NCBI GenBank assembly: GCA_030613045.1
Contig: JAUWMS010000034.1
Coordinates: 1-10,833, forward strand
Direction: 5' to 3'
DNA length: 10,833 nt
Source: Candidatus Latescibacterota bacterium
GTDB taxonomy: Bacteria > Latescibacterota > 4484-107
Positions within the stretch are counted from its first letter, which is position 1; every line of letters starts with the position of its first letter. Shown one piece after another: positions 5,559 through 10,833 of the stretch. Under the pieces are notes generated by a model. It was not told the origin of the DNA. It saw only the letters and a list, made by a program, of their open reading frames with translations, and ran no database searches. The position numbers were made by a program, and so were the translations under genes.

Positions 5559-6491
5559 TCAACTCTCCCCCTCTCCCCCTCTCACTTTCTCACTTTCTCC
5601 TTCCTTTTCTTTCTCCGTGATCCACGCCTGGATCTCCTCGAACAGATTTCGTCGCGTTTTCTTTGCCTCCGGATCGGGTTCCCTCATCGTGGCCATCTGT
5701 GCGGTGAGGCCGCCATCCACCATAAAGTTGGCCCCTGTCACAAAACGCGCTTCGTCCGACGCCAAATACACCGCGCAATACGCAATATCCTCCGGCATGC
5801 CCACGATAGGCAGCGGTTGAAAAATCATTCTCATGTTCGGCATGCGATCCCCGAATCGGGCCAGAAATTCCGCCCGAAACGGCTCGCCCACCCGCTGGAT
5901 AACCCGGTCCACCGGGCTTTTAACCCGGATGGCGCCCGGCGAGATCACATTGACCCGGATATGGAAGGGCGCCAACTCCACAGCCAATGCTCTCGACCCG
6001 GCGATGATGCCGCCCTTCGAGGCGGCGTAGGCCGATTGTTGATCGAAACCCATCACCCCATGCACCGACGAGATATTGAGGATCGCTCCGCCGCCGAGCT
6101 TTTTCATCTCCGGAACCGCATAGTGACACCCCATCCACATCCCCTTCAGATTGGTATCCATCAGCCGATCATACAACTCCTCCGGCGCTTCTTCTACTTT
6201 TTTCCCGAACCACGTGATGCCCGCATTGTTAACCAGCACGTCGAGCCGTCCAAACGCGGAACCGGTTTCCTCCACCATCCGCCGGATTTCCTCCGGCTTC
6301 GACACGTCCGTGGGGATCGTCCGAACCGATCCCCCTTCTTTTGTAATGCTCCCGGCCACCTCCTCCAGTTGCGATTCCGTGCGCGCCGCCAACATCACCT
6401 GGGCTCCCTCACGGGCAAACATTTTCGCGATGCCGGCTCCGATCCCTCGCCCGCTTCCCGTTACAATAGCCACCTTACCGGTCAATCTCAT
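5559..6491 (-). CDS. short-chain dehydrogenase/reductase (SDR), repeat-extended C-terminus
   Basis: This 310-residue classical SDR is an NAD(P)H-dependent oxidoreductase of an alcohol or ketone. Visible are the cofactor motif TGSGRGIG (11-18), Asp62 before the adenine pocket, NNAG (88-91), and the catalytic Asn114, Ser142, Tyr155 and Lys159 (YAASK). Arg37 at the end of the second strand hints at NADP(H). The usual family end comes near residue 265 (GANFMVDGG). Here about 45 further residues follow. The last dozen or so (from about GESEKVRGG) are encoded by octamer repeats at 5563-5599, so the tail seems to be a late extension. The ATG at 6491 has GAGGAG (6503-6498) upstream. It is transcribed away from the sugar isomerase and towards the thioesterase. 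No clear promoter was found. A quinone, 3-oxoacyl or sugar substrate all remain possible. Confidence 0.9.
   Translation of the reverse strand: MRLTGKVAIVTGSGRGIGAGIAKMFAREGAQVMLAARTESQLEEVAGSITKEGGSVRTIPTDVSKPEEIRRMVEETGSAFGRLDVLVNNAGITWFGKKVEEAPEELYDRLMDTNLKGMWMGCHYAVPEMKKLGGGAILNISSVHGVMGFDQQSAYAASKGGIIAGSRALAVELAPFHIRVNVISPGAIRVKSPVDRVIQRVGEPFRAEFLARFGDRMPNMRMIFQPLPIVGMPEDIAYCAVYLASDEARFVTGANFMVDGGLTAQMATMREPDPEAKKTRRNLFEEIQAWITEKEKEGESEKVRGGEGES
5563..5599. repeat. octamer repeat inside the SDR 3' end
   Basis: On the plus strand CTCTCCCC occurs twice (5563-5578), followed by TCTCACTT twice (5580-5595) and a partial copy. The array is coding on the minus strand, giving the Glu/Gly/Lys-rich end of the SDR. 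Its 8-bp period is out of phase with codons. Confidence 0.75.
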
Positions 6492-6960
6492 AGCCTTCTC
6501 CTCGTCAGTCCTGCATGAACGAAGTGGTATGCTGCCTTCTCATCGTTTTTTCACCAGAAGCACATGTAGAACGCGTAAAAGGGCTTACGTGGCCCCACTC
6601 GCCCGATGTTTTCCTTTGGATCTGCGGATGGCTTTGACCGAATCGATATACGAAGACGGCTTGCCCTCTATGCGTCCGGACAAGAAGGCGAACCTGGCAC
6701 GCTGCAAAGATACGCCTTTTTTTGCCACCGGGCAAGTTTTTTTCATCCCTCCTCTCGAAGCGTAAAGCCAAGTCAACGCGATGGAGCCTCCGCGGAGTTT
6801 CGGGAAGACCTTGCTGCGAAACGGTTCGTCCGAAAATGAATATCTCGAAACCATGCGTGCTGTTCCTGGAGATCATGGGGTTCTTTTTTCCGTTGTACGA
6901 AAATCATCGAAAAAAGGAAAGAATGGGAGTTATTCATAGATAATCCTTCCTGAAGAACCT
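6492..6960. other. gene-free divergent intergenic region
   Basis: Between the SDR and isomerase genes no frame has both a ribosome site and protein-like sequence. A minus-strand frame from the ATG at 6748 encodes about 53 basic residues, but its GGAGGG abuts the ATG and I do not recognise it. Other visible elements are a small hairpin with a T7 run (6721-6743), an inverted repeat TTCG-TC-CGAA (6825-6834), and an AT-rich inverted repeat, TTTTTTC at 6884-6890 with GAAAAAA at 6909-6915. Confidence 0.4.
6721..6743 (+). terminator. possible small rho-independent terminator
   Basis: TTGCC (6722-6726) and GGCAA (6731-6735) enclose a 4-nt loop, with an outer U-G pair, and T7 follows at 6737-6743. 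The stem is short, and no plus-strand gene lies upstream for it to end, so this may be chance or may mark an unannotated small RNA. Confidence 0.3.
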
Positions 6961-6969
6961 ATGCCGGAC

Positions 6970-6998
6970 TTGCGCTCCCTTTATAATATGTTTATACT
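6970..6998 (+). promoter_or_regulatory. sigma70-type promoter of the sugar isomerase gene
   Basis: TTGCGC (6970-6975), a 17-nt spacer and TATACT (6993-6998) form the best promoter ahead of the isomerase. A TATAAT also occurs in the spacer, without a matching -35. The start would be near 7005, within the 8-bp palindrome CCATATGG (7005-7012), leaving a leader of about 120 nt. Confidence 0.65.
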
Positions 6999-7123
6999 GA
7001 CCAGCCATATGGTTCATCTTTGGACAACACTCCAGGTGATCGGGACGAAGTTTGCAGTGTGTGCTTCACTCCCGCCGCAAGATACCCACTTGTCTGTTCA
7101 TCCCTCGAAAGGAGAGACGGATC

Positions 7124-7888
7124 ATGGAAAATACGAGCATCGGAGCCCAGCTGTACACCCTTCGGGACTATATGAAGACCCCCAAGGACATCGCAAAGAC
7201 GTTGCGCGAACTGAGGAAGATCGGGTACGAGGCGGTGCAGGTTTCCGGCATCGGGCCGATCGCTCCCCGTGACTTGAGGAAGATTCTGGACGATGAAGGG
7301 CTGGTGGCCTGCGCCACGCATACCGGATACGATGCGTTGGTGAAGGAGACCGGGCGGGTGATCGAGGAGCATAAAATCTTGGGTGCATCCCACGTGGCCT
7401 GTCCGGGACTCTCTCCCGAATATCACAATGGGGAAGGATATAAAACGGTTGCACGGGAATTGTCGAACGTGGGCAAGGTTTTGAAGGCGCACGGCATTAC
7501 CCTGTCCTATCACAATCATGGGACCGAGTTCGAGAAATACGGCGACCGGATCGGTCTGGAGATTCTCTACGAGGAGAGCGACCCGGCGTATCTGCAGGCG
7601 GAGATAGACACCTATTGGGTGCAGTACGGCGGAGGTGATCCGGCGGCGTGGTGTCGGAAGCTCGAGGGAAGGCTTCCTCTGCTTCATCTGAAGGATATGG
7701 GGATCCGGGACAATAAGCAGATCATGATGGAGGTGGGCGAGGGTAATCTCGACTGGGGGGCCATTCTGAAGGCGTGCAAAGCAGCCGGGACCGAGTGGTA
7801 TCTCGTGGAGCAGGACGTGTGCCAGCGGCATCCGCTTGAAAGCCTGAGGATCAGTCTGGAGAATATGAAAAGGATGGGGCTTTCCTGA
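7124..7888 (+). CDS. sugar phosphate isomerase/epimerase, xylose isomerase-like TIM barrel
   Basis: This 254-residue protein belongs to the AP endonuclease family 2/xylose isomerase-like TIM-barrel superfamily, commonly annotated as sugar phosphate isomerase/epimerase. It is cytoplasmic and metal-dependent. Visible are the first-strand start IGAQLYTLRD, the loop His66 (CATHTGY), the strand YHNH (129-132), AEIDTYWVQYGGGDP with the likely metal ligands Glu160/Asp162, LLHLKDM with His188, EVGEGNLDW (203-211) and the closing VEQD with Glu229. These match the IolE/IolI-like or ketose epimerase groups, but the substrate cannot be fixed. The frame is open to an ATG at 7052. The ATG at 7124 is chosen because AAAGGAGAG (7108-7116) lies just upstream and the family begins at this point. 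A promoter (6970-6998) and a terminator (7894-7927) make it a single-gene unit ahead of the LacI regulator. Confidence 0.88.
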   Translation: MENTSIGAQLYTLRDYMKTPKDIAKTLRELRKIGYEAVQVSGIGPIAPRDLRKILDDEGLVACATHTGYDALVKETGRVIEEHKILGASHVACPGLSPEYHNGEGYKTVARELSNVGKVLKAHGITLSYHNHGTEFEKYGDRIGLEILYEESDPAYLQAEIDTYWVQYGGGDPAAWCRKLEGRLPLLHLKDMGIRDNKQIMMEVGEGNLDWGAILKACKAAGTEWYLVEQDVCQRHPLESLRISLENMKRMGLS

Positions 7889-7893
7889 ATTTC

Positions 7894-7927
7894 AGACTTC
7901 CGAGGTCTCCGAGACTTCGGGGGTTTT
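7894..7927 (+). terminator. rho-independent terminator after the isomerase gene
   Basis: CCGAGGTCT (7900-7908) pairs with AGACTTCGG (7912-7920) with one G-U pair and a 3-nt loop. The stem can be extended outward by several more pairs, and TTTT follows at 7924-7927. The short T run makes it moderate in strength. Confidence 0.65.
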
Positions 7928-8023
7928 CCCAAATACGCAAGCGCACATGCCTGCCCCGTAGGGGAACTCGGAGTGAGAAAAACAAATTTTTCCAACTTTC
8001 CCTCAAGAAGAGCTATTTTTTTC

Positions 8024-8052
8024 TTGACAATTCGTAAAGAAGGGTTTATATT
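8024..8052 (+). promoter_or_regulatory. sigma70-type promoter of the LacI-family gene
   Basis: A perfect TTGACA (8024-8029), a 17-nt spacer and TATATT (8047-8052) predict a start near 8059. The palindrome at 8069-8086 lies 10-27 nt downstream of it. Confidence 0.88.
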
Positions 8053-8068
8053 CCCTACTTGTAGAAAT

Positions 8069-8086
8069 AATACACACGTGTGAATT
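8069..8086. promoter_or_regulatory. probable LacI-family operator (autoregulation)
   Basis: The 18-mer AATACACACGTGTGAATT is palindromic except for one base pair, with a perfect 10-bp core CACACGTGTG (8073-8082) and a central CG. LacI-family operators are typically 14-20 bp palindromes with a central CG, into which the hinge-helix leucine intercalates. Its position just after the predicted start point of the regulator gene suggests a roadblock for negative autoregulation. Confidence 0.65.
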
Positions 8087-8125
8087 TGGGTTTATGTCTC
8101 TACCAGATATTCATAAGCGGTTCTC

Positions 8126-9157
8126 TTGAGCGTTACAATTAAAGATATAGCCAAAGCCGTCGGCGTAAGTCACAGTACGGTTTCCCGGGCGCTGAATAAA
8201 AGTTCCCTGGTAAACGAGCGTACGTTGGCACGCATCCGTCAGATGGCCGGGGAGATGGGGTATCGTCCCAACGTCATCGCGCAGGGACTTAAACGGAAGG
8301 GCACGAAGACCATTGCCTTAGTGGTACCCGATATTGCCAATCCCTACTTCATCACCGTGGCTATCGGAGTCCAGGAGAAAATGCGGGCTTTTGGGTACCA
8401 TATGATCCTGGCCAACACGAATCGAAACTTAGAAACCGAGTCTGAGGAGATCAAACTGCTCTGCCACCGGATGATAGACGGCTTGGTGATCTGTCCGCTG
8501 TCGGAAGCAAGTGTCCCATGTTTGGGCTATCTTAGGGAACATGAAGTGCCCTTTGTTATTGTGTCCCGGGACGTAAAAGGGATAGCTACTCCTGTGGTGC
8601 TCCCCGATGATTTTTACGGGGCCTACTTGGCAACGGCTCATTTGGCCGATCTGGGGCACACCCGGATTGCTCACATCGCCGGTCCTGAGAAAGCGTCCGT
8701 CACTGTGGACAGGATTGCGGGATATAAGGCGGCGCTATCGGAAAGAGGTCTTTCCACAGACGGACAGCTTGTTACGATGGGGCCACTCGACATGAGCGGT
8801 GGATACGAGGGGGCCCGGACGTTTTTGGAGCGGGACGATCCCCCCACAGCTATTTTTGCCGCCAACGATCTCATCGCCATCGGAGTACTGGGATACGCGA
8901 GAGAAAGAGGGATCCGGATTCCCGAGGACATAGCCCTGGTGGGATTTGACGATATTGATGTAGCCAGGTACCTGGAAGTGCCCCTGACCACGGTGGCTCA
9001 GCCTGCCCGGGAAATCGGCAACAGGGCGGGAGAGCTTCTCTATGAAGCACTCCATTCTCCCTCAGAAACGCCCCTTCATCGCGTCATCATGCGTCCCACC
9101 TTAGTGATCCGGGAGTCCAGCGGGGCAGCCCGGAGGGAAGTAGGGCCTCGGAATTAA
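8126..9157 (+). CDS. LacI-family transcriptional regulator
   Basis: This is a 343-residue full-length LacI/GalR regulator, a DNA-binding repressor controlled by a sugar-like ligand. The N-terminal helix-turn-helix (residues 4-23, TIKDIAKAVGVSHSTVSRAL) is followed by YRPN and the hinge helix NVIAQGLKRK with Leu55. The periplasmic-binding-protein-like core has ALVVPDIANPYF, DGLVICP, HTRIAHIAGP, AIFAANDLIAIG, VGFDDI and LTTVAQP in order. The start is TTG at 8126: an in-frame TAA lies at 8114-8116, the ATGs further in would remove the DNA-binding domain, and the sequence from TTG matches the family from residue 1. The ribosome site is weak (AAGCGG). Low translation through TTG and a palindrome behind the promoter suit a low-copy, self-repressed regulator. 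Its neighbours, a sugar isomerase and a CBM9-like protein, suggest a carbohydrate ligand. Confidence 0.93.
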   Translation: MSVTIKDIAKAVGVSHSTVSRALNKSSLVNERTLARIRQMAGEMGYRPNVIAQGLKRKGTKTIALVVPDIANPYFITVAIGVQEKMRAFGYHMILANTNRNLETESEEIKLLCHRMIDGLVICPLSEASVPCLGYLREHEVPFVIVSRDVKGIATPVVLPDDFYGAYLATAHLADLGHTRIAHIAGPEKASVTVDRIAGYKAALSERGLSTDGQLVTMGPLDMSGGYEGARTFLERDDPPTAIFAANDLIAIGVLGYARERGIRIPEDIALVGFDDIDVARYLEVPLTTVAQPAREIGNRAGELLYEALHSPSETPLHRVIMRPTLVIRESSGAARREVGPRN

Positions 9158-9169
9158 GCCGTTTTTTAC

Positions 9170-9201
9170 CTTGTTCTGCGCACAAGCGTCGTTCTTTTTT
9201 T
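9170..9201 (+). terminator. possible weak terminator after the LacI-family gene
   Basis: CTTGT (9170-9174) and ACAAG (9182-9186) form a 5-bp stem, and T7 follows at 9195-9201, after an 8-nt gap. The gap and short stem make this uncertain. Confidence 0.3.
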
Positions 9202-9220
9202 GCAAAAGACTTTTTTTCTC

Positions 9221-9249
9221 TTGACAAAGGCATCTGGCTGTATTAGATT
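9221..9249 (+). promoter_or_regulatory. sigma70-type promoter of the CBM9-like gene
   Basis: A perfect TTGACA (9221-9226), a 17-nt spacer and TAGATT (9244-9249) predict a start near 9256, about 277 nt ahead of the coding region. A dispersed-repeat copy (9263-9288) begins just past the start point. Confidence 0.75.
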
Positions 9250-9255
9250 TTACCG

Positions 9256-9532
9256 AAATATGCTCTGTCCTCTGTGGGAATTATTAAGAGTGATAAAGCG
9301 AATTTTTTCTATTTTGGTTTCCAGCAGAGGTTTTCGAGAATCTGAGTCTCCAAAAGAAGGGAGGCGATACAGCCCGAGAACAGAAAGAGGTGCTGTTTTT
9401 GTTTGCTTTTTTGCACCTAAGTTCAATAATGGAAGGAGGTGATTACGGGCAGAGAAGAAGGGGAGGATGGGATGATGCGTTCGTTCGCTGTTTGTTCTTT
9501 TGTCTTTACCTCAAATCATGGAGGAGACAGTA
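9256..9532 (+). promoter_or_regulatory. long structured 5' leader with orphan Shine-Dalgarno sequence
   Basis: The predicted transcript carries about 277 nt before the CBM9-like ATG. It can form CCTCTG (9269-9274) with CAGAGG (9325-9330), a local hairpin around 9331-9350 (TTTT-c-GAGA with TCTC-c-AAAA), and AGGTGC (9388-9393) with GCACCT (9413-9418). After these, GGAAGGAGGTGATTA (9431-9445) is an extended complement of the 16S rRNA 3' end, but no start codon stands at normal distance from it. I recognise no known riboswitch class. Confidence 0.5.
9520..9527 (+). promoter_or_regulatory. ribosome binding site of the CBM9-like gene
   Basis: GGAGGAGA lies 5 nt before the ATG at 9533 and selects it over the in-frame upstream start at 9500, which has no ribosome site. 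Starting at 9533 puts the signal peptide at the true N-terminus. Confidence 0.8.
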
Positions 9533-10438
9533 ATGAAGAGCACTATTTTTGTACTGGTGATGTGTGTGTTGGCCGGGGCCGTGTATGCCCAAGGCACCGG
9601 GCCGGATCTCGACGTCCCTTACGTCAACCCGGCGCTTATCACGATCGACGGGCTGGGCACGGATTGGGAGGACCCCACGGTGTACCCGCAGGAGTATATG
9701 CTCTCGTCCACGGATGCTCCCGAGTATTTCGGGATCGTGACGGGTTCCGAGCTTTCCGGGCCGGAGGATTTCTCTGCTGTCCTGTACCTCGGATGGAGTA
9801 CCGATAATATGCTGTACGGGTACAGCCGGGTGACCGACGATATCCTGCAGGTCGGTGTTCCCACCAACGGAGCTTGCTGGGGGGAGGACGACTTGGAGAT
9901 TATGACGGATGCCGGCAACATCGGCGGGGACTACAGAGTGGGCGACTTGGACGCTGAGTTTGCCCAGCAGTGGGGCATACGGCAGAAGGCGGGCGTTGCC
10001 ATGGGGCCCGGTGGGAATGAGGACGATACCGTGTGCCACATCTGGGCTGAAGCCGATGCTGCGTGGACAACGGGCCCGGAGTTCTTCTACGCCGTGCTTG
10101 ACTACCCCACCAGCACGACGGCTGCGACCACCGGCTACGAGTTCAAGCTGGCCCTTTGGGACGAGATTGGGCTTTCTGTCGGGGAGTCCCAGAGGCACGA
10201 CTGTATGGCAACCTACGAGTCCGGGGCGGCTATAGGGTTGGGCATCGCGGGGGACGATTCCGATGCGGAGATGGGCACCAGGGATACCCAGATCGGGACT
10301 ATGGGTGGCGACGGGAGCTCCTTCTGGAATAATGCCGATCACTTCAACGATGCTTACCTCGTGGACAACCCGCTCTATGGTGTAGTAGTGGCGGTGGAGG
10401 CCTCGTCCTGGGGTGCTGTGAAGGCCAGTCTCAAGTAA
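9533..10438 (+). CDS. secreted CBM9-like carbohydrate-binding protein
   Basis: This 301-residue exported protein has a Sec signal peptide at residues 1-19 (FVLVMCVLAGAVYA, cleavage before Gln20). The mature protein is acidic and beta-rich. It shows the layout of CBM9-like/DOMON-related sugar-binding domains: ITIDGLGTDWED at 36-47, a strand LYLGWSTDNMLYGYSRVTDD at 84-103, then WGEDDLEIMTDAG at 116-128 and later YEFKLALWDEIGL. CBM9 modules in xylanases bind reducing ends of glycans. A role in capturing sugars or in the cell surface is inferred, and no catalytic domain is seen. The C-terminus ends SSWGAVKASLK, a short Trp-Gly block that recalls the end of many similar secreted proteins from uncultured phyla. 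The gene has its own promoter, a long leader and a strong terminator, so it is probably highly expressed. Family assignment is moderate. Confidence 0.75.
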   Translation: MKSTIFVLVMCVLAGAVYAQGTGPDLDVPYVNPALITIDGLGTDWEDPTVYPQEYMLSSTDAPEYFGIVTGSELSGPEDFSAVLYLGWSTDNMLYGYSRVTDDILQVGVPTNGACWGEDDLEIMTDAGNIGGDYRVGDLDAEFAQQWGIRQKAGVAMGPGGNEDDTVCHIWAEADAAWTTGPEFFYAVLDYPTSTTAATTGYEFKLALWDEIGLSVGESQRHDCMATYESGAAIGLGIAGDDSDAEMGTRDTQIGTMGGDGSSFWNNADHFNDAYLVDNPLYGVVVAVEASSWGAVKASLK

Positions 10439-10450
10439 GGCTGAGTTCAG

Positions 10451-10468
10451 TCGGCCAGGTTTGGCCGA
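10451..10468 (+). other. small hairpin ahead of the terminator
   Basis: TCGGCCA (10451-10457) and TGGCCGA (10462-10468) form a perfect 7-bp stem with a GGTT loop. It lies 4 nt before the main terminator stem and may protect the transcript 3' end. Confidence 0.6.
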
Positions 10469-10472
10469 GTTC

Positions 10473-10517
10473 GGGGGCGGAACGTGAAAGAAAAAAACCT
10501 TCCGCCCCCTTTTTTTT
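10473..10517 (+). terminator. strong rho-independent terminator of the CBM9-like gene
   Basis: GGGGGCGGAA (10473-10482) and TTCCGCCCCC (10500-10509) form a perfect 10-bp GC-rich stem around a 17-nt A-rich loop, followed directly by eight T residues (10510-10517). Confidence 0.96.
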
Positions 10518-10630
10518 AGGTAGTGTCTGTCCGAAAACAACCCCAATTGGAATATCCTAAACGGATTTCGCAGTTCCCCAAAGGGAAAACCTTGTCAGAA
10601 AATAAGATGTTGCAGGCTTGAAGTACAGAG

Positions 10631-10697
10631 GAAGTTAGAAGACGATCTTAACTTCTTGCGTCTCTGTGATCACCGTGTCTCTGTGGCGAATTATCCC
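10631..10697. repeat. dispersed intergenic repeat with inverted and direct repeats
   Basis: GAAGTTA (10631-10637) and TAACTTC (10649-10655) are a perfect 7-bp inverted repeat. Then GTCTCTGTG occurs twice 17 nt apart (10660-10668 and 10677-10685). The right part, TCTGTGGCGAATTAT (10680-10694), matches 9271-9284 with one base less. The pattern recalls the widespread CTCTGTG-type intergenic repeats of environmental genomes. The rest of the gap from 10518 holds no gene. Confidence 0.55.
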
Positions 10698-10736
10698 AGT
10701 GGGTTAGGGACATCACCTAAATGTAAGGAGGGAGCC

Positions 10737-10833
10737 TTGAAAAGATATGGCATTGGGCTTCTCTGGGCCTTGTTGATTGCGGCAGGTTGTGCTGTTCCAA
10801 TGGGATATCGCTATTTGCCCGGACCCGTGTCTT
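10737..10833 (+). CDS. N-terminus of a lipoprotein, cut by the window end
   Basis: This is a partial coding region of 32 codons starting with TTG at 10737. AAGGAGGGA (10725-10733) lies at ideal distance, and no better start follows. The peptide begins Met-Lys-Arg, has a hydrophobic stretch IGLLWALLIAAG (residues 6-17), and places Cys18 in a lipobox (IAAGC), so it should be processed by lipoprotein signal peptidase and lipid-anchored in the membrane. The 14 residues after the cysteine (starting AVPMGYRYLPG) do not identify a family. It follows the strong terminator of the CBM9-like gene, so it is a separate unit, and its promoter was not located. Confidence 0.75.
   Translation, partial: MKRYGIGLLWALLIAAGCAVPMGYRYLPGPVS

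Noticed and set aside
4944..6518. A 524-codon open plus-strand frame across the thioesterase and SDR genes
   Set aside because: It is antisense to two clear enzyme genes and crosses the heptamer array. The translation is His/Arg/Pro-rich with no family character, as expected for the opposite strand of high-GC codons.
6585..6748. A 53-residue basic peptide on the minus strand starting at 6748
   Set aside because: The GGAGGG touches the ATG with almost no spacing, the protein is unrecognised, and nothing else supports expression.
9439..9807. A 122-codon frame starting with GTG 9439 or ATG 9472 ahead of the CBM9-like start
   Set aside because: The GTG lies inside the Shine-Dalgarno sequence itself, and the frame runs out of phase deep into the CBM9-like gene. 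A short leader peptide would be expected to stop near the real start.
9506..10546. A 346-codon minus-strand frame over the CBM9-like gene
   Set aside because: It starts beyond the strong plus-strand terminator and mirrors the codons of a signal-peptide-bearing gene. It has no protein family character.
10518..10620. GTGTCTGTCCGAAAAC after the terminator as an insertion-sequence end
   Set aside because: No matching inverted end, target duplication or transposase was found within the window.

Overview
This window looks like chromosomal DNA from an uncultured, moderately high-GC, Gram-negative-type bacterium. It has Sec signal peptides, a lipoprotein signal, and bacterial sigma70-type promoters of the TTGACA-17-TATATT kind. 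The mix of a DUF4139 protein, a CBM9-like secreted protein and a sugar-isomerase/LacI pair, together with interspersed 7-8 bp degenerate repeats, recalls metagenome-derived phyla such as Latescibacterota or Poribacteria. That placement is an impression from gene content and is not proven here.

Layout, left to right. Bases 1-118 are a degenerate heptamer repeat. Then follow, on the plus strand, a secreted DUF4139 protein (172-1524), a short hexamer repeat, and a VapBC-type toxin-antitoxin pair (1655-2298) whose genes overlap by one base. pyrF (orotidine 5'-phosphate decarboxylase) converges on the toxin gene from the minus strand (2312-3118) and has its own strong promoter. Upstream of pyrF, on the same strand, is a promoter-to-terminator unit of about 230 nt (3513 to 3282) with no gene in it. 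Its RNA would close on itself by a long 5'/3' stem, and it carries sequence blocks resembling 6S RNA. This is the most interesting element of the window.

The right two thirds are metabolic. A zinc-dependent medium-chain dehydrogenase (3937-4947, plus strand, with a near-consensus promoter) converges on a minus-strand pair: a short-chain dehydrogenase (6491 to 5559) followed by a hotdog-fold acyl-CoA thioesterase (5414 to 5031), with a second heptamer-repeat array between the pair. After a 600 nt gap come a xylose-isomerase-like sugar epimerase/isomerase (7124-7888) with a promoter and terminator, a TTG-started LacI-family regulator (8126-9157) with a palindrome just downstream of its start point, and a secreted CBM9-like protein (9533-10438). 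The last has its own promoter, a 270-280 nt structured leader with an orphan full-length Shine-Dalgarno sequence, and a very clear terminator. The window ends in the signal peptide of a lipoprotein (from 10737).

The dehydrogenases, the isomerase, the LacI regulator and the carbohydrate-binding protein together suggest acquisition and oxidation of a sugar or polyol, but no substrate can be read from the sequence. I find no CRISPR array, intact insertion sequence, tRNA or rRNA. I also find no convincing new multi-gene system; the novelty lies in the RNA gene, the leader, the operator and the repeats.
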